From Clostridiales bacterium (lineage in GTDB: Bacteria; Bacillota; Clostridia; Peptostreptococcales; Anaerovoracaceae), in NCBI GenBank assembly GCA_015243575.1, contig CP042469.1, forward strand, positions 2,570,929-2,634,928: a stretch of 64,000 nucleotides of DNA. The letters run 5' to 3'. The translations under genes were made by a program, and so were the position numbers. The notes beneath the pieces were generated by a model, which was given only the letters and a program-made list of their open reading frames with translations, made no database searches and had not been told where the DNA came from. Below, piece by piece: positions 44,739 through 55,011 of this stretch. Every line of letters starts with the position of its first letter. Within the stretch, counting starts at the first letter, position 1.

Positions 44739-44993
44739 TTACTGAAGCTGTAAACCAGTTAGCAGCTCTGAAAGCGATTTGGCTTCTTCCTTGTTCATTG
44801 TAATTCCACGGCTCATGTGGGAATGGTCTTCATCCCACTCTCGAAGATCAAACTTTGCTGCATTGCCGTTCCAAGCTACCATATTCAGCTCTTTTTTCCA
44901 ACCCGTTTGAGATACGCTGATTACACCGATATGCTCCTCAACCTGAAATGTAACTTCACGATCCTTATCCTTGTCCTTTTCCCTTCCTGCCAT
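44739..44993 (-). CDS. YdbC/PC4-like single-stranded-DNA-binding protein
   Basis: 84 residues from ATG 44,993 with AAGGAGGATG upstream. The pattern EEHIGVISVSQTGWKKELNMVAWNG, then KFDLREWDEDH and GITMNKEEAKSL, is that of the firmicute YdbC family, related to eukaryotic PC4. It binds single-stranded DNA as a dimer and is thought to act in transcription or repair. The N-terminus carries an extra charged run (KDKDKDR). Confidence 0.88.
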   Translation of the reverse strand: MAGREKDKDKDREVTFQVEEHIGVISVSQTGWKKELNMVAWNGNAAKFDLREWDEDHSHMSRGITMNKEEAKSLSELLTGLQLQ

Positions 44994-45159
44994 AAAACAT
45001 CCTCCTTTACTTCACCGTGTTGCTCTTGCTTTGAATTCACCGTCTGCCGGAGCTGACTGCTTCGGCACGATTTAGTATTATATTAACTTATTTGTAATTA
45101 AATGTCAATTAATATTTTGGTTATTTCTCTATCAGCTTCTTAAGAGAGCTCTGATACGA

Positions 45160-46104
45160 TTAGTGGATCCCTAAATATAGCGTAAGCAAAATCGCGTAGA
45201 TCGGGATTGAGATCATCGACAGCATGGTGGTAAGGAATACACCTTGGGAAGCAATCTTTGTGTTGGTCCCGTAAATATCTGAAAGTACGGGGATCACCGC
45301 CGCAGAAGGCAGCGTCATGGCAAAGATGACGATGCAGAATGCCAGCGTATTAAATGGCAGCCACACAAAGATACCAAACAGTAAGGCAGGCAGTACGATC
45401 AGTTTTAAAATCATGGTAATGTAAAGGTATTTATTCGTCAGCACGTCCCGAATCCTGCTCTCTGCAAGCTGAATCCCTATAATAATCATAGATAGTGGAA
45501 TGGTCATATCGCCGATGGTCTTCAGGAAATTATCCACCAGGGAAGGCAAATGGATTCCCAGGAAGAACATCAGTAGTCCTATGACACTGGTGAGAAATGG
45601 AATCGAAACAATGGATTTCATTGCCGATTTAAGATCAATTTTGCCATCCTTATCGTAGATAAGAATAATCACACCCACTGAATACAAATAGATCATAAAT
45701 ACTGCGTTGGCAATGATCATTAGGAACAATCCATCTTCTCCGAAAATAGCCAGTGAAAGCGGATACCCCATAAATCCATTGTTGGTAAAGGTTAGTAGGA
45801 GCCTGTAGACACCTCTGTCCGACTGCGGCACCTTCATCCATTTTACAACTGCTATAGCGATCAGCGCTGTGACAGTCATGGCAAGAAGCATGAGCCCTGC
45901 CGATTGGGTTACAGAAGCAAACGTATCCTCAGTCAGCACCTGCCTGCTCATAGAATATACAACAAGGCAGGGACTGGCAATGTTCACAAGAATCAAGGAA
46001 AGATACTTTGTGGATTCAATGGGCAGCCACTTAATTTTGTTTGCCCCATATCCAATAAAAGTGATCCCGAATACACTCAGAATCTTCGCAAATATAATCA
46101 GCAA
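45160..46104 (-). CDS. AEC-family (auxin efflux carrier-like) transporter
   Basis: 314 residues from TTG 46,104 behind GGAGGGAAGAAAC. About ten membrane helices in two five-helix halves, as expected. Conserved features include NNGFMGYPLSLAIFGEDGL and PLSMIIIGIQLAES. Such carriers move small organic acids out of or into the cell. The substrate is unknown. Confidence 0.92.
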   Translation of the reverse strand: MLIIFAKILSVFGITFIGYGANKIKWLPIESTKYLSLILVNIASPCLVVYSMSRQVLTEDTFASVTQSAGLMLLAMTVTALIAIAVVKWMKVPQSDRGVYRLLLTFTNNGFMGYPLSLAIFGEDGLFLMIIANAVFMIYLYSVGVIILIYDKDGKIDLKSAMKSIVSIPFLTSVIGLLMFFLGIHLPSLVDNFLKTIGDMTIPLSMIIIGIQLAESRIRDVLTNKYLYITMILKLIVLPALLFGIFVWLPFNTLAFCIVIFAMTLPSAAVIPVLSDIYGTNTKIASQGVFLTTMLSMISIPIYAILLTLYLGIH

Positions 46105-46342
46105 GTTTCTTCCCTCCTTCTCTTCTTTCTTGCAAATTCAACTTTTTATAGGATATGCTCCCAATCCTGCAAAGTCAAGCAAATGGATGGAATTTCTCAT
46201 AAATTTCATTTTCTTGGAAGCTGCTGTATAAAATTCATCTCCATTGACAGACTGCTCATAAATCGATAGAATAATGAGGTATTTTGTTTTACAGAATGCT
46301 TACTTTGATTGAAAAAAGAAATAACATATTCAGGAGAGTTTC

Positions 46343-47896
46343 ATGAGTTTATTAACAGTAGAAAAAGTAACCCATGGTTTTGGTGGGAGAAGGATATTGG
46401 AGGATGCCTCCTTTCGTCTATTGAAAGGAGAGCACATCGGCCTGATCGGTGCAAATGGAGAAGGGAAAACCACTTTTCTAAACATCATCACCGGGCAGCT
46501 CTCGCCGGACGAGGGAAAGGTTGAATGGTCGAAGCGAGTAACGGTAGGCTATTTGGATCAGCACTCTACCCTAAAAAAGGGAATGACCATCCGTGATGCA
46601 TTGCGAGAGGCTTTTCAGGGTATGTATGACCTTGAGAAGGAAATGCTGGCACTTTACGACGCCATGGCAACGGCAGACAGTGATATGGAAGCAATGATGG
46701 AGGATGCGGGAGAAATACAGCAGATTCTGGAGCACAGCGGCTTCTATACGCTCGATGCCAAAATTGAAGAGATTGCAAACGGTCTTGGGCTGGGCAGCAT
46801 CGGACTGGATAAAGATGTTTCAGATTTGAGCGGAGGTCAGCGTACTAAGGTTTTACTTACCAAATTGCTGCTGAAGGACCCTTCGATTCTAATTCTAGAC
46901 GAGCCGACAAATTATCTTGACACGGAGCACATTGAATGGCTGAAGCGTTATCTTCAGGAATATGAGAATAGTTTTATCCTGGTTTCCCATGATATGGAAT
47001 TTCTGAATTCCGTTATCAATGTTATCTATCATGTGAATGAGGGCGAGCTTACCCGTTACTCAGGTGACTATGAGAAATTTATGCAGATGTATTCCGTAAA
47101 GAAAAATCAGGAACTCAAAGCATACGAGAAACAGCAGCAGGAAATCGAACGGATGGAGGATTTCATTGCTAGAAATAAAGCAAGAGTAGCAACCAGAGGA
47201 ATGGCAAACAGCAGGCAAAAAATGCTGGACAAAATGGAAGTCCTGGAACGTCCAAGGGAAAAACCAAAGCCATCTTTTGAATTCAAGGAAGCCAGAACCC
47301 CAAGCCGTTTTATCGTTGAAGGCAAAGATGTTATTTTGGGCTATGACGAGCCGCTGACAAGATCAGTCAGCTTTGCCCTGGAACGTGGCCAGAAAATCGC
47401 TGTAATCGGTACCAACGGGCTAGGAAAGACAACGCTGTTAAAGTCCATTTTGGGAAAAATAGAGACGCTGGAAGGAAGCATGGAATTGGGTGATTTTCTC
47501 CAGCCAGCTTACTTCGAACAGGAAGCCGATAGAGACAGCTCTGAAACTGCATTAGAATCGGTTTGGAAAGAGTTTCCCTCTTATACCAACGCCGAAGTCC
47601 GTTCAGCACTGGCCAAGTGCGGGCTGACCAACGAACATATCACCAGTCAGATGAAGGTACTGAGCGGCGGCGAGAATGCAAAGGTAAGACTATGCAAGCT
47701 CATGCAGAGAGAATCCAACTGGCTGGTTCTGGACGAACCAACAAACCATTTGGACGTAGAAGCAAAGGCCGAATTAAAAAAGGCTCTCATTGATTTTAAG
47801 GGAACCGTGCTGCTGGTTTGTCATGAGCCTGAATTTTATCAGGACTGGATAACAGACGTATGGAACATTGAGGATTGGACGCTGCGAATCATCTGA
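46343..47896 (+). CDS. ABC-F family ATPase (ribosome-associated or resistance type)
   Basis: 517 residues from ATG 46,343 with CAGGAGAG upstream. Two ABC cassettes without membrane domain: GANGEGKTTFLNI, LSGGQRTKV, LDEPTNYLD, then GTNGLGKTTLLKS, LSGGENAKVRL, LDEPTNHLD. The linker (about 240-320) is charged and helical (YEKQQQEIERMEDFIARNKARV). ABC-F proteins rescue or protect ribosomes. The exact subgroup is not clear from the sequence alone. Confidence 0.93.
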   Translation: MSLLTVEKVTHGFGGRRILEDASFRLLKGEHIGLIGANGEGKTTFLNIITGQLSPDEGKVEWSKRVTVGYLDQHSTLKKGMTIRDALREAFQGMYDLEKEMLALYDAMATADSDMEAMMEDAGEIQQILEHSGFYTLDAKIEEIANGLGLGSIGLDKDVSDLSGGQRTKVLLTKLLLKDPSILILDEPTNYLDTEHIEWLKRYLQEYENSFILVSHDMEFLNSVINVIYHVNEGELTRYSGDYEKFMQMYSVKKNQELKAYEKQQQEIERMEDFIARNKARVATRGMANSRQKMLDKMEVLERPREKPKPSFEFKEARTPSRFIVEGKDVILGYDEPLTRSVSFALERGQKIAVIGTNGLGKTTLLKSILGKIETLEGSMELGDFLQPAYFEQEADRDSSETALESVWKEFPSYTNAEVRSALAKCGLTNEHITSQMKVLSGGENAKVRLCKLMQRESNWLVLDEPTNHLDVEAKAELKKALIDFKGTVLLVCHEPEFYQDWITDVWNIEDWTLRII

Positions 47897-47923
47897 TTGA
47901 TTTCAAAGTAACTGATCCAATAT

Positions 47924-48008
47924 GAAACAGGGTATCAAATGCAGGTTGCGATTCACGGCCAGTCTGGGTGAAGAGCAACAATGGTAAGCATTTGATACCC
48001 TGTTTTTT
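47924..48008 (+). terminator. Terminator after the ABC-F gene
   Basis: GAAACAGGGTATCAAATGC pairs with GCATTTGATACCCTGTTTTTTT, with a 35-base region between the arms that may form its own small stem. Confidence 0.9.
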
Positions 48009-48045
48009 TCATTCAATTGATTTCTGATTTTCGTTCATTCAAAGC

Positions 48046-49614
48046 CTAAGTCAGTCGTTCCAGCTCTCGAGCCGCTTCCATACGGTATCGCTGAACGATT
48101 TTCATCTGTTCCGTTGCCTTTTTTGCCTTATGATCCATATCCTCCACAATCGCTTCTATCTCGGTGGTGGTTTCTCTGGACTGCTCGGCGAGGTTTTTGA
48201 TCTGCTTCGCCACAACGGAAAATCCTTCCGCTGTGCTTTCCCCATACAGCTTGGAAGGGATTCCAACCTGTAAAAATCCAGGCTTGTCTTTTCTACCTAC
48301 ACCAACGTATTTAAATACGCGATTATCCAGCGTTCGAAGGGAAGGCGGGGGTGATACAATCAGATTTGGGTTCGAAATAATTCGCAAAAACGGTGCTGTC
48401 TGCCCCTCATTTTGGAAAACAAAACCGATACCCGCTCGAATATTGGTTAGCTCAACCGCAGCATTTTCATCGGCAATCCAAATTTCTGCAATATCAATCT
48501 TCTCGCCCAGTTCTTCCATCTGGTCTATGGTAATATCCGGTCTCCGCTCAATCAGCAACGCTACCAGCTTCGCTTCCGCGGTCATGTGCCGGTTCAGCAG
48601 ATTGTCAAAATCCTGCTTGTCATTGGTAGAGTGGGCGGCTTCAATCGCCGCTCTCACACCGAGAAGATTCGTTTGCCGGGCGATATTGATCAGTTCCGTC
48701 AGCGGTGATAAGATACTCTTAAAATACTTCCTTGACTCATCAAAATCCATATCAAGCTGTTTCAATGTTCCTTTGAGATCATCCAGCCGCGCCTCCTGCT
48801 CTTTTAGAGGAACCGCTTCTGCCAAAGCAGCTGCTTCTGAACATGCTTTGATTCCCTTGTCTGCCTCATCATAAATCGTTTTCAGCCTCTCAAGCATACT
48901 GCCGAGTTCATTCGTCAGCGCTGTAATCCTTGCCGAAATCTCTTTCGAAACATCAGCGAGCCGCTTTGCCTCCTGCGCAACGACTCCAAAACCATCAATT
49001 GCAAGCTGACCCTTAGGCCGAACAAAATGAGCCCCCGTCTGAATAATCCCAGGCTGATCCAATCTGGCAACTCCCACCGTCTTCTGCAGCTCACCATCAA
49101 ATCCGTTTCCTACGGAGGGAAGCGCAATTTCAAGTTCGGGATTCTTCAGGATTCTTAATATTTCAGATGATTTTAAGGCTGAGTTTTTCCATGAAGGCAT
49201 ATTTGTAAACTGTACAATACCTTCACTGTCAGTAACATAAAACTCCTCCATGCCACATTCTCTTGCAAATGCGCCTCCGTCCTGATAAAAGAAATCGGGA
49301 TCATACTCAAGAATCTGTGATATAATTTTTGCCTGTATCATTAAATTCTTTTCTACGATTTCTTCAAAACTGGCTAACAGATCCGAAGCATGAATGGTCT
49401 CTATCGATGCGTTGATTGCCAAAAGATTTGTTTTATTGGCAATTCCCTGTACCGATTTAATTTTTAGGAAAACTTGTTTGATCAAAGTATCGTATTCACG
49501 GATTACTTCCCTGATCGATTCCATGCTACTGCTTAAGCTCATCAGCTTTGTATTCAAGCCATCCCGCTTCTGCAAACCGTATTCGGTTAATTCAGCCGCA
49601 TTGATCTTATTCAT
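48046..49614 (-). CDS. Soluble MCP-like protein with sensor domains inserted twice into the hairpin tip
   Basis: 522 residues, no membrane helix. The conserved receptor tip occurs twice. In each case it is split by about 130 residues of a Cache/PAS-like domain. First unit: IANKTNLLAINASIE (58-72), insert, then DGFGVVAQEAKRLAD (207-221). Second unit: IARQTNLLGVRAAIEAAH (311-328), insert, then EGFSVVAKQIKNLAEQS (463-479). The two inserts resemble each other (VTDSEGIVQFTN, GVARLDQPGIIQTG in the first; WIADENAAVELTN, GVGRKDKPGFLQVG in the second). In normal receptors these two tip strands are joined by a short loop. Whether it couples to CheA is unknown. It is preceded by a sigma-28 promoter. Confidence 0.85.
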   Translation of the reverse strand: MNKINAAELTEYGLQKRDGLNTKLMSLSSSMESIREVIREYDTLIKQVFLKIKSVQGIANKTNLLAINASIETIHASDLLASFEEIVEKNLMIQAKIISQILEYDPDFFYQDGGAFARECGMEEFYVTDSEGIVQFTNMPSWKNSALKSSEILRILKNPELEIALPSVGNGFDGELQKTVGVARLDQPGIIQTGAHFVRPKGQLAIDGFGVVAQEAKRLADVSKEISARITALTNELGSMLERLKTIYDEADKGIKACSEAAALAEAVPLKEQEARLDDLKGTLKQLDMDFDESRKYFKSILSPLTELINIARQTNLLGVRAAIEAAHSTNDKQDFDNLLNRHMTAEAKLVALLIERRPDITIDQMEELGEKIDIAEIWIADENAAVELTNIRAGIGFVFQNEGQTAPFLRIISNPNLIVSPPPSLRTLDNRVFKYVGVGRKDKPGFLQVGIPSKLYGESTAEGFSVVAKQIKNLAEQSRETTTEIEAIVEDMDHKAKKATEQMKIVQRYRMEAARELERLT

Positions 49615-49666
49615 TTAACCCACCTTCCCGAATCATCATGTGTATGAAACTAGTATTACTATGTAT

Positions 49667-49693
49667 TTATCGGCACAGTATGGCACAACTTAA
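49667..49693 (-). promoter_or_regulatory. Sigma-28 (FliA) promoter of the soluble MCP-like gene
   Basis: On the minus strand TTAAGTTG, 11 bases, GCCGATAA; the consensus is TAAAGTTT-N11-GCCGATAA. It ends about 50 bases before the start. Confidence 0.88.
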
Positions 49694-49757
49694 GTAGATT
49701 TTCATTTACATTTTCCGGGAGAATAACCTCTATTTCGACTTTTTTTAGTAAGATGGA

Positions 49758-52700
49758 TTAATATTTATCCTGATCATCCTCCCCAAGTAAGATTCTGACA
49801 CCGATATTCTCCGGCTTTTGACGATTTCCTTGAGGAGTTTCCGTCAAAAGTTCTGAATCAGCACCGGGTAAAGCCTTGGTGCCCTTATTCACCTTGAACC
49901 TTCCTACCATTTCTTTCAACAGTTCTGCCTGTCCGGAAAGTTCTTCACTGGCTGCGGCGCTTTGCTCTGCAGTTGCTGAGTTATTCTGAGTTACCTGGGA
50001 CACCTGCTCGATTCCCTTGTTGATCTGAGCGATTCCCGTCGCTTGCTCGTTGGATGCTTCTGCAATATTCCCTACCAGGCTGGCGGACTTTTCGATTCCT
50101 TCTACGATTTCCACCAGTGCTGCGGCTGTTTCGTTGGCAATCTTCGTTCCTGTCTGGACCTTGCCGATGGAGCCTTCGATGAGTTCTGTCGTCTCTCTGG
50201 CTGCGGCTGCGCTTCTTGCCGCAAGATTTCGTACCTCCTCGGCTACTACAGCAAAGCCTTTTCCGTGCTGGCCTGCTCTGGCTGCCTCTACCGCCGCATT
50301 CAGCGCCAGGATGTTGGTCTGAAACGCGATATCGTCTATAACCTTGATGATCTTTGAGATGTTGGCTGAGGAATCATTGATGTCAACCATTGATCTCAGC
50401 ATTTCCTTCATCTGGCCATTGCCCTTTTCCGCATTATCTCTGGCATCTGCCGCAAGCTCACTGGCCTCATTTGCATTCAGTGCATTCTGCCTTGTCTGGG
50501 ATGCAATCTCAGCGATAGATGCAGTTAGTTCCTGAATGGAGCTTGCCTGCTCTGTGGAGCCCTGGGAAAGGGCCTGGCTTCCGTCGGACACCTGCCTTGA
50601 TCCTGCAGCCACCTGTTCCGCCGCTTCGCTGATCTCGCTCATGGTTTGACTTAATGACGTTACAATTTGATTCAAAGAGTCTTTGATCGCTATGAAATCC
50701 CCTTTATAATCCGCAGTAATTGCTTGATCAAGGTTGCCCTCACTGATCTGGGCAAGCACATGTGAAATTTCACTCACGTAGCTCCTGATATTGTCTATTG
50801 TCTCATTGAGTGCATTCTTAATCGCCGCATGGTCGCCCTGATAAGCTCCATTCATGCTGATCTGCAGGTTTCCCTTTGCCATTTCCTGAAGCACCTGAGA
50901 TGCTTCAGCGACGGGCGCGATCACAGCATCCAGAGTCTGGTTTACGCCTCCCACAATTTTTTGATAGCTTCCCTGATGATGCCCTTCATCCGCTCTGACA
51001 TCCAGCCTTCCTTCCACTGCTGCCTGCGCAAGCATATCCACATCATCCAACATGGATCTCAGGGCACTCACGCTCTGTTCCAGGCTCTGATTGATCTTTT
51101 CAAAGTTAAAGCCTATTTCAGCAGTATCCGCATCGGTGGTCTCAACATTCAGAGCAAGATTCAGATCACCGACGGAAATTTTCTCAAGATTATAGATCAG
51201 TTTTTCTACCTCAGTCAGCTGGAATCGGGCCTGTTTTTCAGAGACCTTAACTGCATTTTTAATGTGAGTTTGATCTGTAAATAACTCGATAGCTCCGATC
51301 ACATGGTTGCTGCGATCCTTGATCGGTATGCCCGTATATTGGATCTCAAGGGCTTTTCCGCATGGACGTGCGTCAGTTTCTTCCGTAACCCGTTCATCCC
51401 GTTCCATTGCTTGGAAGCAGGCACACTTTTCAGTATGACATTGGCTGGTTTGAAATTCATCCCAACATTTTTTTCCGATCACTTCCGCCTGGGGTTTTTC
51501 CAGAAGAGCTGCTCCTGAGTGGTTGATATAACGAACTGTGAATTCTCTGTCAATAATCAGGACCGGCGCAGGCATCTCGTTAATGTATCCCACCAAAGTG
51601 TCCAGTGTTAGATTTACACCATTCACAATTTTTGCAAAGTCCCCGTCATATCTGGCTTCATCGCCCCGGGCGAGCAGATTGCCGTTGAGGGTCATCTCAG
51701 ATAGTTCGTCCATGCCATCAACGAGCTGATTGACAGTCCGTATGCAGGTATTTATATTGTCCTTGATCAGATCAAAGTCGCCCCGGTAGTGCTCAGTAAT
51801 TACGGGAGGAATATCGCCTTTACTGATTCGCTCCATATAGTTTGCCGCAACTTTTAAGGGATTGATCAACGAATCCAAAGCAGCATTGACTCCTGCAACA
51901 ATGTCATAGTATCCTCCCTGAAAACGTCCGGCATCTCCCCTGACTTCAAGATTTCCTTCTACTGCAGCAACGGTTAACTTCTCTGCTTCTGTCACAAGCG
52001 CATTCAGGTTGTCTGCCGTTGTTTTGATCACCGGACTGATTTCATCCTCGGGATCAGTATTCTCGATTTCAATATCCAGATCTCCTTCCGAAATCCTTTT
52101 CAAGGCCCCTATCACATTTTTCTGCAGATTTTCAGCATACTGGTCGAGGGTTTTCCCCATGACCCCTATTTCATCTCTCTGATCGAGATTCAGGCGCCTG
52201 CTCAGCTTGCCTCGTACCATTTCCTGCAGCATCAGCACAGATTTTTTCAAAGGGCCGGTAATAGATCGTATTACAAAAATCGACAGAACCGAAGTGATAA
52301 GCAGCACACCAATGTTGATAATTGCCATAATCATTACCATCGTGTTTTTGCTCAGCTCATTTCGGTCAATTTCTTCCCTGGCCCCTGCCTCTACCAGCCT
52401 GCTCAGGGCGTCCAGATGCTCACGAGAACTGGCGAAGAGATCTTCCCAATCATCGCTGACAGTATAGGTACTTGCAATCTGCCCCGACAGTTTCAACCAA
52501 GCAGCAAAATCCTTTTCAAAGGCTTCATAATGCTCAAACGCAGTCATTCCGGATATTTCATCAGGAAGATTCTCCCAGCGTGTTTGGTCCTCCGCTAAAA
52601 CGTACATCGTCTTTTTTGTGTTTTCCTGTATTTTCAAGGTATACCCATTAAATTCTTTTGTATATTTAAGCTTTAACGCCGGATCCATCAACCCTTTGCT

Positions 52701-52931
52701 GTCATCTAACAGAATTGCGTTAATGCAGTCTCTGGCCTGAAAGAGATCGCCTTCTGCGCTGAGAACGAAAGAGATATTGTTGAAACTCTCCTCATACAAG
52801 CTCTTTGTCAGGCTATCACTTATTTTGTCAACATAAAACAAACCGATAAGGGTCACAGTAATTGCAGCCGCAAGCGGCAGGACGATCAGAATCGCCAGCT
52901 TCGATCGAATGGATAATAACTTTAGTAGCAT
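49758..52931 (-). CDS. Methyl-accepting chemotaxis protein with poly-HAMP and Cys-rich PAS
   Basis: 1057 residues from ATG 52,931 (GAGGAGAGAAATT upstream). The first membrane helix is near residues 12-35, followed by a helical extracellular region to about 205, then the second helix ([23 protein letters not shown]). Several HAMP-like repeats follow ([32 protein letters not shown]). A PAS domain (about 470-590) has an unusual CHTEKCAC segment. The last 300 residues are the signalling domain with [23 protein letters not shown]...[18 protein letters not shown]. It should signal to CheA through CheW. A sigma-28 promoter precedes it. Confidence 0.92.
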   Translation of the reverse strand: MLLKLLSIRSKLAILIVLPLAAAITVTLIGLFYVDKISDSLTKSLYEESFNNISFVLSAEGDLFQARDCINAILLDDSKGLMDPALKLKYTKEFNGYTLKIQENTKKTMYVLAEDQTRWENLPDEISGMTAFEHYEAFEKDFAAWLKLSGQIASTYTVSDDWEDLFASSREHLDALSRLVEAGAREEIDRNELSKNTMVMIMAIINIGVLLITSVLSIFVIRSITGPLKKSVLMLQEMVRGKLSRRLNLDQRDEIGVMGKTLDQYAENLQKNVIGALKRISEGDLDIEIENTDPEDEISPVIKTTADNLNALVTEAEKLTVAAVEGNLEVRGDAGRFQGGYYDIVAGVNAALDSLINPLKVAANYMERISKGDIPPVITEHYRGDFDLIKDNINTCIRTVNQLVDGMDELSEMTLNGNLLARGDEARYDGDFAKIVNGVNLTLDTLVGYINEMPAPVLIIDREFTVRYINHSGAALLEKPQAEVIGKKCWDEFQTSQCHTEKCACFQAMERDERVTEETDARPCGKALEIQYTGIPIKDRSNHVIGAIELFTDQTHIKNAVKVSEKQARFQLTEVEKLIYNLEKISVGDLNLALNVETTDADTAEIGFNFEKINQSLEQSVSALRSMLDDVDMLAQAAVEGRLDVRADEGHHQGSYQKIVGGVNQTLDAVIAPVAEASQVLQEMAKGNLQISMNGAYQGDHAAIKNALNETIDNIRSYVSEISHVLAQISEGNLDQAITADYKGDFIAIKDSLNQIVTSLSQTMSEISEAAEQVAAGSRQVSDGSQALSQGSTEQASSIQELTASIAEIASQTRQNALNANEASELAADARDNAEKGNGQMKEMLRSMVDINDSSANISKIIKVIDDIAFQTNILALNAAVEAARAGQHGKGFAVVAEEVRNLAARSAAAARETTELIEGSIGKVQTGTKIANETAAALVEIVEGIEKSASLVGNIAEASNEQATGIAQINKGIEQVSQVTQNNSATAEQSAAASEELSGQAELLKEMVGRFKVNKGTKALPGADSELLTETPQGNRQKPENIGVRILLGEDDQDKY

Positions 52932-52986
52932 ATAATTTCTCTCCTCTATGATGTTGATCAATTCCGGTCTCCCGGACGCCATTATT

Positions 52987-53013
52987 TTATCGGTTGGTTA
53001 TGCGATTACTTAA
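52987..53013 (-). promoter_or_regulatory. Sigma-28 promoter of the transducer gene
   Basis: TTAAGTAA, 11 bases, ACCGATAA on the minus strand, about 55 bases before the ATG. Confidence 0.83.
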
Positions 53014-53050
53014 CAAAAAAATCCACAATTTTTTACAATTGTAGATTTTA
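53014..53050 (-). terminator. Terminator after cheB
   Basis: On the minus strand AAATCTACAATT/AATTGTGGATTT with one mismatch pair, followed by a run of T. It ends the che transcript just before the sigma-28 promoter of the next gene. Confidence 0.8.
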
Positions 53051-53096
53051 TTTTTACTTATTATATTAATTTCACTTATAATCAATTTAGGATCGA

Positions 53097-54131
53097 TTAT
53101 TTAATCGACAAATGGTTGCATATTTCTTGTGGGATACGATCTAGTGGCAGCTGCTTGGCAACAGCACCGATGTTATACGACACCATAGGCATCCCATATA
53201 CCGTGGATGATTTTTCATCCTGCCCTATGGTGTATGCACCCTTCTTACGCATATTCAACAAACCCTTTGCACCATCTGCCCCCATTCCGGTTAAGATTAC
53301 GCCGATGGCTTTGTCCTTTGCTACTTCTGCGACGGAGTCAAAAAGTACATCTACGGAGGGGCAGTGGCCGTTCACCTTTTCTCCCTGCGCACATTTTACA
53401 TAATAGCCGGTAGGACCCTTTGCCAATCTCATGTGAAAATCACCTGCAGCCACTAGCACCCTTCCCGGTTTTACCAAATCGCCGTCTTGGGCTTCCTTCA
53501 CTTCCAGTTTACAGGAATTGTTCAGCCTATCCGCATAAAGTCTTGTAAAGACTGGAGGCATATGCTGAACGATGAGGATTCCCGGCATATCCCTGGGGAA
53601 TGCTGTGATTACCTTATAAATCGCTTCGGTTCCTCCTGTGGAAGCTCCGATGGCCAAAATCATATTAGAGATATCGGTTCCATGCTCAGAAACGATACGG
53701 GCCGCTTCATAATCTTTTTTATAGCTGCCAACCTTCGCGGTCGATGCTATTTTTATCTTAACGATGAGCTCATTAATGAAGGAATTCATTCCCCCCTGCT
53801 TGCTGACATCAGGTTTGGTAACAAAATCCACTGCGCCTGCGTCTAACGCTTCAAAAACATTTTTTCCGATGGAGCTCACCACAATTACTGGCAACGGATA
53901 TTGCGGCATCAGCTTTTTCAAGAAAGCAATTCCGTCCATTTTAGGCATTTCAACGTCTAAAGTAACAACATCCGGCTTAAGTTCCAAGATTTTATCTCTT
54001 GCCATAAACGGATCTTCCGCAGTTCCGACTACCTCAATTCCAAAATCCTTCCCAACCTCTCTGGCCAGAGTCTCTCTAAACAAAAGTGAATCATCTACTA
54101 TTAGCACTTTTATCTTACGCGACACTTTCAT
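53097..54131 (-). CDS. cheB: Chemotaxis response regulator/protein-glutamate methylesterase CheB
   Basis: 344 residues from ATG 54,131 with AAGGAAAGGGG upstream; the longer frame is not needed. The receiver domain has DDS and the phospho-Asp in TLDVEMPKMDG. The methylesterase triad is Ser in GASTGGTEA, His in IVQHMPP and Asp in GMGADGAKG. It demethylates (or deamidates) receptor glutamates. It is the last gene of the cheC-cheD-cheW-cheB group. Confidence 0.96.
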   Translation of the reverse strand: MKVSRKIKVLIVDDSLLFRETLAREVGKDFGIEVVGTAEDPFMARDKILELKPDVVTLDVEMPKMDGIAFLKKLMPQYPLPVIVVSSIGKNVFEALDAGAVDFVTKPDVSKQGGMNSFINELIVKIKIASTAKVGSYKKDYEAARIVSEHGTDISNMILAIGASTGGTEAIYKVITAFPRDMPGILIVQHMPPVFTRLYADRLNNSCKLEVKEAQDGDLVKPGRVLVAAGDFHMRLAKGPTGYYVKCAQGEKVNGHCPSVDVLFDSVAEVAKDKAIGVILTGMGADGAKGLLNMRKKGAYTIGQDEKSSTVYGMPMVSYNIGAVAKQLPLDRIPQEICNHLSIK

Positions 54132-54391
54132 CCAATTAACCCCTTTCCTTAGGCACTTTATCTTCAGCAGATCGTAATCCTGCACCCATTGACTGTTTCA
54201 ATTAGCATATACCCGGTTTTTCGAAAGGCCAAACGCACCCTAAAACCCGTTATTTCTGCCTCACAACAACAGAAAAAGCCATACCGTTAGAATCAGTATT
54301 TAGCTGGCTTTTTCACTTACCACTGTTCTGTTTTTATGATTTTTCAGCATATGCGGCTAAAGCAGCCCAACACCAAACAAAGATCCCAGTT

Positions 54392-54886
54392 TTAGTTGAT
54401 GGATTCAATGAGTTCCATTTCGTCTGTCTTTAATAGTCTCTCGCAGTCCAGAAGCAACTGAACCCGTTCTCCTGCCTTGCCGATTCCTTTGATATATCTG
54501 TTTTCGAATCCGGTTTTATTGGCTGGGGGTGCTGCGATGTCCTGATCATCAATGGTTAATACTTCATCAACATTATCTACGATCAGTCCCACTGAAACTT
54601 CACTGATATCGATTACTACAATACAGGTTCTATCATCATATTCCATGGGCTGTTTTCCAAATTTCAGCCTGACATCGATTACCGGAATAATTTTTCCTCT
54701 TAAATTGATGATGCCTTTTACATAATCTGGAACCTCAGGTACCTTTGTAATAGATTGGATTCCAATGATTTCTGTGACGTACTTTATTTCGATCCCATAT
54801 ACTTCATCCTCTAAAGTGAAGGTCAGAAATCTGCCGTGCTGGGTATCCTCTTCTAAAACTTTGCTTTCATCATATACATCAGACAT
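54392..54886 (-). CDS. cheW: Chemotaxis coupling protein CheW
   Basis: 164 residues from ATG 54,886 with AGGAGAATAAC upstream. The CheW beta-barrel landmarks are LTFTLEDEVYGIEIKYVTEII, VPEVPDYVKGIINLRGKIIPVIDVRLKFG and VGLIVDNVDEVL. It links receptors to CheA. The 125-base gap before it and the 260-base gap after it hold no gene. Confidence 0.96.
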   Translation of the reverse strand: MSDVYDESKVLEEDTQHGRFLTFTLEDEVYGIEIKYVTEIIGIQSITKVPEVPDYVKGIINLRGKIIPVIDVRLKFGKQPMEYDDRTCIVVIDISEVSVGLIVDNVDEVLTIDDQDIAAPPANKTGFENRYIKGIGKAGERVQLLLDCERLLKTDEMELIESIN

Positions 54887-55011
54887 TGTTATTCTCCTTT
54901 CAATTTGCTGGATGCTAGTCTTTCCACAAGTCCGCTTTCAATCTGCTTTGCAGATTGGGCAGGTTACTATCCGTAGTTTATATATCGGCCATAAGCTGTA
55001 AAACTTAACGT

